Assembly (NCBI GenBank): GCA_002314525.1
Contig: DCGE01000216.1
Location: 6,388-17,647, forward strand
Length of the DNA: 11,260 nt
Direction: 5' to 3'
Source of the DNA: Prevotellaceae bacterium UBA1786
Lineage (GTDB): Bacteria > Bacteroidota > Bacteroidia > Bacteroidales > Bacteroidaceae
In this document: one piece after another, positions 1 to 8,500 of the stretch
Layout: each line of letters begins with the position of its first letter
Numbering within the stretch: position 1 is the first letter of the stretch
Translations under genes and position numbers: made by a program
The notes under the pieces: generated by a model
Seen by the model: the letters and a program-made list of their open reading frames with translations, nothing else
What the model was told of the DNA's origin: nothing
Database searches by the model: none

Positions 1-183
1 ACTCGGACCGAACAAAATAATCAGCGGAGCCTGAGTGTCGGCAATGGTGACGTTGATTTTGTTTGGGTCGGTCTCTTCTTCGTGAGTCAGACCGTACGTC
101 TTATCTTTTGCGAGAGTTTCACTGGTAGAAGGCGCAACGATTTCCTTGCTCTCCTGGTCCAATCCTCCAATTTCTATCTCCAT
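1..183 (-). CDS. N-terminus of an unrecognised protein, possibly a P-loop NTPase (partial, runs off left edge)
   Basis: Reading the minus strand from the ATG at 183-181, the frame stays open for all 61 codons to the window edge. The protein starts MEIEIGGLDQESKEIVAPST, contains a charged stretch (LTHEEETDP), and ends in view with QAPLIILFGPS. There is no signal peptide, so it is probably cytoplasmic. The last residues, a hydrophobic strand followed by GPS, look like the strand leading into a Walker A loop (GxxxxGK[ST]), but the lysine would lie outside the window, so the NTPase idea is inference. The start is chosen because it is the first in-frame ATG after a minus-strand TAnnTTTG box; an ATG 20 bases upstream is in another frame. 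Codon use (GCG, CCG, GGA) is less biased than in the neighbouring secreted-protein gene. It is transcribed divergently from that gene. Confidence 0.6.
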   Translation of the reverse strand, partial: MEIEIGGLDQESKEIVAPSTSETLAKDKTYGLTHEEETDPNKINVTIADTQAPLIILFGPS

Positions 184-211
184 ATTTGTTTGTAAATTAT
201 CATTTTCTCTG

Positions 212-219
212 CAAAATTA
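212..219 (-). promoter_or_regulatory. Possible -7 box for the leftmost minus-strand gene
   Basis: On the minus strand these bases read TAATTTTG, matching the Bacteroidota -7 consensus TAnnTTTG. The box lies about 29 bases before the ATG at 183. No good TTTG (-33) element is found 19-20 bases upstream, so this half-site is only suggestive in AT-rich DNA. Confidence 0.35.
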
Positions 220-270
220 GTAAAAAATACGGAAATATATGGTCTTTATTGAAAAAAAGAACGAAAATAT

Positions 271-301
271 TTTGTTGAACAAAAATAATCAATTATCTTT
301 G
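271..301 (+). promoter_or_regulatory. Bacteroidota-type promoter for the 1215-residue secreted protein gene
   Basis: TTTG at 271-274 and TATCTTTG at 294-301 are separated by exactly 19 bases. This is a full match to the TTTG-N19-21-TAnnTTTG promoter recognised by the Bacteroidota primary sigma factor. Transcription should start a few bases after 301, giving a leader of roughly 70-75 bases. The leader is AT-rich, and the bases just before the ATG are A-rich with no Shine-Dalgarno sequence, as is usual in this phylum. Confidence 0.8.
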
Positions 302-381
302 TACGATATTTTATAGAAATACCAAAAAAGTAAAAGTTTTTTAGTTTAACCATTTTTATTAACTTAACAACAATTTAAAAC

Positions 382-3300
382 ATGAGAAGAATTACATCTT
401 TCTTTGCGTTGCTTGCAATGTTGTTGGTTAGTACTTCAGCATTCGCTCAGGATGAACCTCAGGTTCTCGAAGAGCTTGACATGAAGACTTTCTCAATTTC
501 TGAACAAGTAACCGAAATCGTACCTAACACATGGTACCTGCTTTATCAGCAGCGTGACAATGGTGGTTATCTGTTTGATCCAGGAGTAGGTGCACGCCTC
601 CTCAAGAGTAAGACAGAAGCTGTTGCTGACGAAGGCAACCCTACAAGGACAATGGCAAAGTACCTCGTTCGCTTCATCGAAGCTGAATCAACTGAGGAAA
701 ATCCAGAGTACCCTGCTTACTACCTCCAGTTCGGTACAGGTAACTGGGTATCTTATCAGAACGACAGCAACGAACAGCCAGGTTCAACTGACGACGAAGA
801 CAACCGTCAGGCATGGAACGTTGGTCAGGTAAGCGAAGATGAGCCAGGTCACTTCTGGTTCAACGTTGACTACCTCGGCCGTCGTATCGACAACGACAGC
901 CACAGTGGCGCTACAGCAACCATCGCTTATTGGGAGTCAGGTCCTGGTACGGCTACTGGCAGCAACTACGACTGGGCTATCTATTCAATCGAGTTTACTG
1001 AAACAAGTGAACTTGAGATGAAGTACACTGAGACATTGTCACGCTACGAAGAACTCCTTGAGCAGTACGACGCATTCGAAATCGGTACAGGTCACGGCCA
1101 GTATCCTGAAGAGAAAGTGCTTGCATTCCAGGCAGCTCTCGACCTCGTAGGTGCTACTCTCGACGACGCATCCTATGAACCTACAGTAGAAAGCCTTCAG
1201 GGCATGCTCGACCTGATGAACACTACTTATCAGGATCTTGTTGATTCACAGATCATCCTCACATTTGACCCTGCAAACGGTTACTACTTCGTGAAGAGTG
1301 GTGCAGGTGACAAGTTCTGGTATGAGACTACAACTACAGAAGACACTGAAGATCCTGAGACTGGCGAAATCATCCCAGGTGAGACAATCACTACTTACCA
1401 CCAGAAGGCTATGTTCAGCGATGCAACTGGTGCTGGTTGGAAGGAATTCGTAGAGGACGAGGCTGATGCTACATTCCTCTTCCGCATCGACAAGGACGAG
1501 ACTACTGGCAACTACAAGTTCGAAAGTGTTGCTACAGGCGGTCGCATCCCTAAGATTGCACAGAGTTCAGGTTTCAGCGCACTCGATCCTACACTCGATC
1601 CAGTTGAGAGCGAAATAAAGTTCTACTACAACAGCAAGGATTCTTTGGGCAACGTAATCTTCGCTATCCGTCGTGCTGACCAGACAGGTGACTACCAGTT
1701 CCTCCACCAGAATAATCACGGTGGTGGTTCAGGTAAGAGTGGTAACTTCTGCGGTTGGGCACAGACTCCAGGTGCATCAAGTTGGATGCTCATTTCTGTA
1801 ACAGATGCTAAGGCTCAGGAACTCCTCGAGGCATACGGTCCTATCAAGGAACATGCAATCCTCGTTCAGAAGTATGACAGCATCAAGGCTGTTGCAAAGG
1901 CTGAACTTCCAATTGCTGAAGACTTCGCAGTTGACATGAATACTCCATTGGTATCAGATGCATCTCAGTTCTCTTCTGAGTTCACTGAACCAAATGAAGG
2001 TTCAATTGAGGCTCTCCTCGACGGTGATTACTCTTCATTCTGGCACTCTAATTGGAGTGACGGTACAGCTCCTCAGGGCACTCACTATTTGCAGGTAACT
2101 CTGCCAGATGCACAGTCATTCGGTATTGCTATGGCATACGGTCGCCGTACAGGTGCTGCTGATGACCACACAACTAAGTTCTCTGTATATGGAAGCGAGA
2201 CAGGCGAAGGTAGCAAGGAAGAATGGACTTACCTCGGTGAATTGCTCTATCCAGACCTCGTACTCAACCAGATGCTCGTTGCTTCTTGCCAGTTCGAAGG
2301 TGCATGGCAGAACATCCGTGTATATTCAGAAGAAACTAAGAACATCAACACAGGTGCTCTCAAGAACCGTGGCTACTGGCACGCAAGTGAAATCCAGTTC
2401 TACCCAGTTTCCAACAACCCTAACTCACAGGCTGCTAAACTTGGTAAGCTCTATACAGATCTCAAGTCAGTTCTCGCAGCACAGGAAGGCCTCGAGTCTG
2501 AGGATATCACTCCTGAAATCTACAACGAACTCAAGACTGCCCTCGATGCATTCAATGCTAAATTCGTCAACCCAGCAGACCTTCGCGCTGCTATCGCTGA
2601 AGCTTCTTCAAAGGCTACATACGTAGTTGAAGGAACTGATCCTGGTTATTGGTCAGACCTTTCTGGCAAGACTGCTCTTGAAGGCATGATTGATACAGCT
2701 ACTGCTTATGACAAGTCTGGTGACTATACAAAGGAACAGAGCGATGCATATACTAACCAGTTGCTTGATGCCACTGCATACCTCATGTTGTCTGCAAACT
2801 CTGTACGTGAAGACAAGTGGTACTTCATCCAGTTCCCATCTGAGGAAATGTATGACACTTATGAGTGGGACAAGGCTGGTGCTGAAGAGAAGTACAACGA
2901 TGACGAGCAGAAGACAATGGACGCTCTCTACGAGACAGTAGTAGTTCTTGCAAAGCACAGAGCTGGTAATGGTTCTGACGAATCTGCATCTGCTTCATTC
3001 GTTGCCATCATCGGTGCTGACGAGGCATATCAGGGACAGCTCATCGCTTGTGACCTTCTTGAAGACCTCGCTGACGAAGACCTCGCTAAGTTCCGTTTTG
3101 TGAACGTAGGCGACACTGCTTATGCTCTCCAGAACAAGGCTACAGGCCTCTACATTTCAATGGTTAACACTGTAAGTGCAAACACTGTTGCTGACCTCCA
3201 GCCAACTCTCTTCAAACCTGAAGCAATCGGTGCTGGTGTCAACCTCCTCAAGAACGAGGATATCAGCGGTGCTCAGTATTCTTACATGCACTTCCAGCAC

Positions 3301-4029
3301 TCTGGTTCAAAGGTGGTTTCTTGGAATGCAAGCACACTCGGTTGCAACTCTGCTCTCCTCATCAAGGAAGCTGAGGATATCACTGACCTCCCAGGCAACT
3401 CATTCATGAAGCAGACAGAAGCAGGTAAGATCTATCCTATGTGCTATGCTACTTCATTCAAGGTTACTGATGGTGATGCTTCTCTCTATACTGTAAGAGG
3501 TATCAACGAAGATCTCGGCACTTACTCAGTAGTTCTCACTCCTGCAACAGAGGCTAAGGCTGGTCAGCCAGTTGTTCTCGTTGCTGATGGTGAATACATG
3601 GATCCAGGTAAGGAAGAGCCAATGTACGACGAAATCACTATGGAACGTGGTACTTCATTCGTACACGACCCAATCGCAACTCCTGTCATCAAGGGTAGCT
3701 TCGAGCCTCAGACAGCTCCTAAGGGTTCTATCGTAGCTAAGGGTGGTACATTCGAATGTCCTAACGGTACAACATCAATCGCTGCTCGTTCTGCTTACTT
3801 CGTATTCGAAGGTGGTTCAGTTGACGCTGAAGAAGGTGACCTCGTAGTAGAAGTTGGTGGTAAGGGTAAGATTGTTGACTCTATCGACGAAGTTATGAAC
3901 AAGGTTGCTGCTAACGGTGCAATCTACGGTGTTGACGGTCGTCTTGTTGGCAATGGCAACATCAACAATGTTCGTGCACTCGGTAAGGGTACATACATCG
4001 TAAACGGTGTTAAGGTTCTCGTGAAGTAA
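382..4029 (+). CDS. Large secreted multimodular protein with F5/8 type C-like and FIVAR-like modules and a T9SS-type C-terminal tail
   Basis: A 1215-residue exported protein with no recognised catalytic domain. Residues 1-22 form a signal peptide cleaved around AFA-Q. Order of modules as I read it: an N-terminal beta-rich region (about 25-205); a helical FIVAR-like segment (about 210-290); a beta-rich, perhaps trefoil-like region (295-475) containing NHGGGSG at 445-451; an F5/8 type C-like carbohydrate-binding module (about 515-680, with SIEALLDGDYSSFWHSNW at 541-558 and the YGRRTGAADDH strand); FIVAR-like helices (685-805, with GTDPGYW); a second beta-rich region with a KATGLYIS motif (810-1000); a beta-sandwich-like region (1010-1160); and a tail (about 1178-1215) ending GTYIVNGVKVLVK that resembles type IX secretion sorting tails. 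The protein is rich in Asp and Glu. Codon use is strongly biased (Leu CTC, Lys AAG, Gly GGT), suggesting high expression. It has its own promoter and terminator. Likely role (inference): surface glycan or matrix binding. Confidence 0.9.
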   Translation: MRRITSFFALLAMLLVSTSAFAQDEPQVLEELDMKTFSISEQVTEIVPNTWYLLYQQRDNGGYLFDPGVGARLLKSKTEAVADEGNPTRTMAKYLVRFIEAESTEENPEYPAYYLQFGTGNWVSYQNDSNEQPGSTDDEDNRQAWNVGQVSEDEPGHFWFNVDYLGRRIDNDSHSGATATIAYWESGPGTATGSNYDWAIYSIEFTETSELEMKYTETLSRYEELLEQYDAFEIGTGHGQYPEEKVLAFQAALDLVGATLDDASYEPTVESLQGMLDLMNTTYQDLVDSQIILTFDPANGYYFVKSGAGDKFWYETTTTEDTEDPETGEIIPGETITTYHQKAMFSDATGAGWKEFVEDEADATFLFRIDKDETTGNYKFESVATGGRIPKIAQSSGFSALDPTLDPVESEIKFYYNSKDSLGNVIFAIRRADQTGDYQFLHQNNHGGGSGKSGNFCGWAQTPGASSWMLISVTDAKAQELLEAYGPIKEHAILVQKYDSIKAVAKAELPIAEDFAVDMNTPLVSDASQFSSEFTEPNEGSIEALLDGDYSSFWHSNWSDGTAPQGTHYLQVTLPDAQSFGIAMAYGRRTGAADDHTTKFSVYGSETGEGSKEEWTYLGELLYPDLVLNQMLVASCQFEGAWQNIRVYSEETKNINTGALKNRGYWHASEIQFYPVSNNPNSQAAKLGKLYTDLKSVLAAQEGLESEDITPEIYNELKTALDAFNAKFVNPADLRAAIAEASSKATYVVEGTDPGYWSDLSGKTALEGMIDTATAYDKSGDYTKEQSDAYTNQLLDATAYLMLSANSVREDKWYFIQFPSEEMYDTYEWDKAGAEEKYNDDEQKTMDALYETVVVLAKHRAGNGSDESASASFVAIIGADEAYQGQLIACDLLEDLADEDLAKFRFVNVGDTAYALQNKATGLYISMVNTVSANTVADLQPTLFKPEAIGAGVNLLKNEDISGAQYSYMHFQHSGSKVVSWNASTLGCNSALLIKEAEDITDLPGNSFMKQTEAGKIYPMCYATSFKVTDGDASLYTVRGINEDLGTYSVVLTPATEAKAGQPVVLVADGEYMDPGKEEPMYDEITMERGTSFVHDPIATPVIKGSFEPQTAPKGSIVAKGGTFECPNGTTSIAARSAYFVFEGGSVDAEEGDLVVEVGGKGKIVDSIDEVMNKVAANGAIYGVDGRLVGNGNINNVRALGKGTYIVNGVKVLVK

Positions 4030-4060
4030 TTCACCAACCATTAACAAACATATTTTTCAT

Positions 4061-4094
4061 AAGCATCCTCCATCATTGGGGGATGCTTTTTTTT
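4061..4094 (+). terminator. Rho-independent terminator of the 1215-residue protein gene
   Basis: AAGCATCC at 4061-4068 pairs with GGATGCTT at 4081-4088, and additional CC/GG pairing is possible inside the loop. The hairpin is followed by a run of eight T (4087-4094). It lies 32 bases after the TAA and separates this gene from the esterase gene. Confidence 0.92.
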
Positions 4095-4169
4095 GATGTC
4101 ATTAAACCTTTTCGTGTATTGCTTGTCAAATCAATATATATTATATTGAATTCATTATTTATCATTTAA

Positions 4170-5063
<894 letters not shown>

Positions 5064-5081
5064 GATACATTATATAATATT

Positions 5082-5109
5082 AAGGAGCCTCGTTCGGGCT
5101 CCTTTTTTT
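5082..5109 (+). terminator. Rho-independent terminator of the esterase gene
   Basis: AAGGAGCC (5082-5089), a 7-base loop (TCGTTCG), and GGCTCCTT (5097-5104) form a perfect 8-bp hairpin running into seven T (5103-5109). It starts 18 bases after the stop codon. Confidence 0.93.
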
Positions 5110-5202
5110 GTGTCGATAGGGGTCGCTGGTGAAAACCAATATGTGATGGATAGTCGTGATATTTTGGTTTTGTTGATTTATTTCCACTGTTTGCTGATTA
5201 CA

Positions 5203-5234
5203 TTTCCCTGAATGGAATTAAATGGATATCTTTG
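5203..5234 (+). promoter_or_regulatory. Candidate promoter inside the convergent intergenic region
   Basis: TATCTTTG at 5227-5234 is a perfect TAnnTTTG -7 box, identical to the one before the 1215-residue protein gene. A TTTC at 5203-5206, one mismatch from the -33 TTTG, sits 20 bases upstream. No protein gene follows on the plus strand, so a transcript from here would be a small RNA and would be antisense to any 3' read-through of the minus-strand gene that ends at 5502. Confidence 0.45.
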
Positions 5235-5238
5235 CAAT

Positions 5239-5440
5239 GTATAAGAAACTTTTTCATAGGATAATGATTAATTACAAACAGTTTTTTTTCATCTGAAAGT
5301 GAGAGACACTTTTAATCATCGGAAGATGATGTAGTTTATTTCTCGTAAATATCTTTAAGTGATTTGGTCCAGGCTACTTCGTGAGAAGTGGCCTGTATTG
5401 ATTTATACGAATAAAGAGAGAGCAGATTTGCCCTCTCTTC
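5239..5440 (+). ncRNA. Candidate small structured RNA of unknown class
   Basis: Downstream of the candidate promoter a chain of hairpins is visible: AAAGTG/CACTTT (5296-5301 with 5307-5312, 5-base loop); ATCATC/GATGAT (5315-5320 with 5325-5330) closed by a GNRA loop GGAA; and an 11-bp stem 5370-5380 with 5385-5395 closed by a GNRA loop GTGA. This last stem contains one T-G pair that is a wobble in plus-strand RNA but an A-C mismatch in minus-strand RNA, which favours the plus strand. GTATAA (5239-5244) can pair with TTATAC (5403-5408) as an outer stem. Possible 3' ends are the hairpins at 5414-5439 or 5458-5491. I do not recognise an Rfam class. The ends are approximate and the RNA itself is unproven. 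Confidence 0.33.
5414..5439. other. Hairpin in the convergent intergenic region, possible secondary terminator
   Basis: AAGAGAG (5414-5420) pairs with CTCTCTT (5433-5439), and after one mismatch the stem continues with GC/GC. On the minus strand the stem is followed by a short T-rich tract (TTTATT), so it could back up termination of the 1414-residue protein gene. On the plus strand there is no T-run, so it would only cap an RNA 3' end. Confidence 0.45.
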
Positions 5441-5457
5441 ATTGTATGGTTATTTAT

Positions 5458-5491
5458 AAATGGGAGAACCATTGTGGCGTTCTCCCATTTT
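5458..5491. terminator. Probable terminator of the 1414-residue protein gene, perhaps bidirectional
   Basis: AAATGGGAGAAC (5458-5469) pairs perfectly over 12 bp with GTTCTCCCATTT (5479-5490) around a 9-base loop. It begins 11 bases beyond the minus-strand stop codon. On the minus strand the stem ends in TTTATAAATA; on the plus strand it ends in TTTT, so it could stop transcription from both sides of this convergent junction. The T-runs are weaker than in the other terminators of the window. Confidence 0.65.
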
Positions 5492-5501
5492 CAATAAAGA
5501 C

Positions 5502-8500
5502 TTATTTCAGCATGATCTTCTTGCCGTCTACGATGTAGATCTGACCAGCCTTAACACTGGATACCTTGCGGCCCTGGAGGTCGTAGATAACGCCAGCAGC
5601 TTCAACATTTGCATTGAGTGCATTGATAGCTGTTGCTCCTTCACCATCAGCAGGAACTACATTGACTGTTACGAGGAACAAGAATGCCTTGTCGTTAGCA
5701 GTGTAAACTGTGTAGATGTTAATGTTAGGAGTTGTAACGTCGAGTGCTTCTTTTGGAGTTACATAGAACTTTCCACCGTTCAGCTGGATCTGTAATGCTG
5801 CATCCTTGCTTTCGCAGATCTTACCTTCTGCATCACGATAGCCGGTTTCTGTAACATACTTAGCCTTACCGACCATGTAGCCGGCAGTTCCGTCAATTGC
5901 TACACGCTTAGCTTCGTCAAGACTTGCAACACCGAGAGCTGCCTTGATAGCCTCTTCTGGCATTTCAACTGATGCACGGCCCTTATTTCCCTTAACGCCA
6001 GCAGTGATGCTGAGCTGAGCCTTGTTGTTGCCGGCAAACTTCCTGTTGGCATTTACGTTTGCAAGTGCCTGCTGGAATGCTTCGTCAACAGCTTCCTTAG
6101 CTTCTTGTACGAGAGCAGCATATTCCTCAGAGAGCTGTGGTGCTGCCAACAATGCTTCGAGTGCTTCTACCTTAGCTGCAAGACGAACTCTGAATGATGT
6201 TGGTACGTCAACGTCAGCTGGAACAACGCGGTTTTGGTCGTACATGTGGAAGTCACCGAAGTGGAAGTATGCACGGCTTGCTTCGTTCCATAATACGGTA
6301 TTTGTAACCCTGAAGCAGAGAGCTTCATAGCCTGTCTCGCCAAGATCGAGTGCTACGTTTACAGTCAGATTGTCATCTTTTGGAGTATCAAGAATTGCGA
6401 GAGGTGTTTCACCTGAAGTGATTGTGAATTCTGCAGCTTCCTTGTTTCTGTCTTCTGGCTTAACTACAGTACCACCGTAAACCTCCATCTGGAGAACGTG
6501 GTCGTTAGCTGCACCTGAACGGCGCATGAAACTGATGTCATACTTTGTCACGTTTTCATCAAGACCGTCAACATAGAATTCGTGGTATGCTCCAGCAGGG
6601 AATGTACCTGACCAGTCAGAGTGGAAGAATGTAGTTGGGTCACCATCGAGGAGGTTATCGATATTACCTTCTGCTGGACATGGTCTATTACTTGAGAACT
6701 GTTCAGTGCTTGTAGTCCATTCCAACTTAGTAGGAGTTGCAGATGTGATGAACTCTTCAGCTACAGTGTTGGTCTCCTTTGCGTTCTTAACTACTCCGTC
6801 AACAACATCTACGAGAGCCATTATGTCAGTAGTTTCATGGATGTACCATGCAGAGCAAGTGTTTGCACCTGCGTTCCAAATCATGACGTTGCCCTGAACA
6901 CCAGAACCGCCACCATGATTTCCGGCGTGGAATGCCTTGTGATCGTTAGTAGTACCATTTGCTACGATGTTGAACTGTCCCTGACCGAGACTTGTGAGCA
7001 TACAGTAGTTTTCTGCTTCCTGAACTGGGATAGGCTGGTTCATGGTGTTGTAGCCTGTAGGATACTTGCCGTCATTGTAGTTCTGGAATGTTACTTTGTT
7101 GCCGTCAACGGCTGTCACTGTCCAGTAGAAACTCTTGTCAGTGTCGTCCTTCTGCTTCCAGCGGAGAGCTGTACCGTCGCTGTAGATAGCTTTCTTGTGA
7201 CCCTGTTGAGCTTCGAATGTAGGGAATGCATTGATGAACATGTATACCTTACCTACCTCTGGCATGAGTGGCTGGATAGCTGCGATGGCAGCAGTAAGAG
7301 CTGTGCTTGCAGCTGCATAGTCCTCAGCCTCGAGTTCGTAGTTCTGGTATGCAGCCTCTGCAGCTGTAACAGCAGCTGGGAATGCTTCAACAGCAGCCTT
7401 GTTGTAGAAACCAGGGTCTGTACCGAAGTTTTCGGTAGGGAGACTGATTGCCTTAGCCTGAGCAACGAGCTTGCCGAGTGATACCCATTCAGTTGGCATG
7501 TTGGTGATGTAGCTCACGTTGATAGTCTTGCCTGTGACAGCAACTTCGGTCTTGAAGTACTTAACCTCAGCAGTAGTGATGTCTTCTGCCTTAGGAGCAC
7601 CAGTGAGAACGAATGCTGGAACGACTGTCTCAGGAGTGATAGTCACACCGTTGATAGTGACTGCTGCACCTGCAGGACAGTCAGCACCGAATGCAACCTT
7701 GTAGATTTCTACTCCATCAACCTTGTTGAGATAAATCTTTGAACCACCATCGTTGTAGGATGCGTTGTTTGCCCAGAAACCTACGCTCTTCTGAACGTCG
7801 TTTACAGTACCAGTAACACCGTCGATCGCAAATGTGTATTCAGTAGAGTTCATTCCGTAAACATAGAATGAAGCACCGTCTTCGGTTGCAGTAGCTTTTT
7901 CGTTGTTGCTACCCTTCAGATATACATACTTGCCAGTAGGGGTGAGCACCTTGAATGCAAATGGATTGCCGACGAATGCGAACATGTCCTTTGCTGCTGT
8001 TGGCTGAGTCTCTGATGCAGTCTCAGGGAAGTAAGTTCCGTCGAAGCCAGCATAACCGCTTCTCATCTTCCATGTGTACCACTTAGCATCGTCATAGCCC
8101 TTTGAGAATGCGAATGGGAAGTCTTCGTTAGTAGTTACTGGTACATCAAGGATGATGTTAGAGTTGACAGTTTCAGGAAGGCCGCTTGTATCGACACTGC
8201 ACTTGAAAGGAGCTGATGGAGTAGGACAAGCTGCGCCCTTCTCTACATCCTGTGTCTGAGTCTTAACTACCTCACCGTTGAATGTATATTGGAATGTAAC
8301 CTGTACAGTTTCATATTCTGCAGGGATGAGTTCCCAGTTGCAGTATGCTGAACCGCTGTTGCGGCCGAATACTGTTGCACTGTTTGCACATACATAACCA
8401 GCATTACCGATGTTTCCGTCTGAACGTCCGCTGAAGTTGAATGCGTTCTGTTCTTTGTTCCAGAGGATGTTGTATGAACTTACGCTTGTACCGAGAGGTG

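Larger units (their letters stand above)
5064..5501. other. 438-base intergenic region between convergent genes
   Basis: This stretch has no supportable protein gene. Its edges hold the esterase terminator (5082-5109) and the terminator of the minus-strand gene (5458-5491). Between 5110 and 5200 I see nothing. From 5203 to 5440 it contains the candidate promoter and hairpin cluster listed separately. The only small frame with a plausible start is a 10-codon frame at 5264-5296 (MINYKQFFFI). Convergent genes normally need only terminators between them, so the length and structure are unusual. Confidence 0.7.

Noticed and set aside
2108..2626. 172-codon frame on the plus strand in another frame of the 1215-residue gene
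   Set aside because: It has the Ser/Thr/Leu-rich composition of a frame-shifted reading of a biased gene and is fully overlapped by the real frame.
4123..4148. TTG...TATATTG as a promoter for the esterase gene
   Set aside because: The -7 element lacks one T of TAnnTTTG and the spacing is 16 bases instead of 19-21, so I mention it only as a weak possibility in the gene entry.
5460..5795. 111-codon open frame on the plus strand
   Set aside because: It starts inside the terminator hairpin and runs antisense to the C-terminal tail of the 1414-residue gene. The Cys-rich protein has no features.
6837..7481. 214-codon open frame on the plus strand
   Set aside because: It lies wholly antisense to the 1414-residue gene, is rich in Cys, Val and Ser as expected from the complement of a biased gene, and has no promoter or leader. 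It is a shadow frame.
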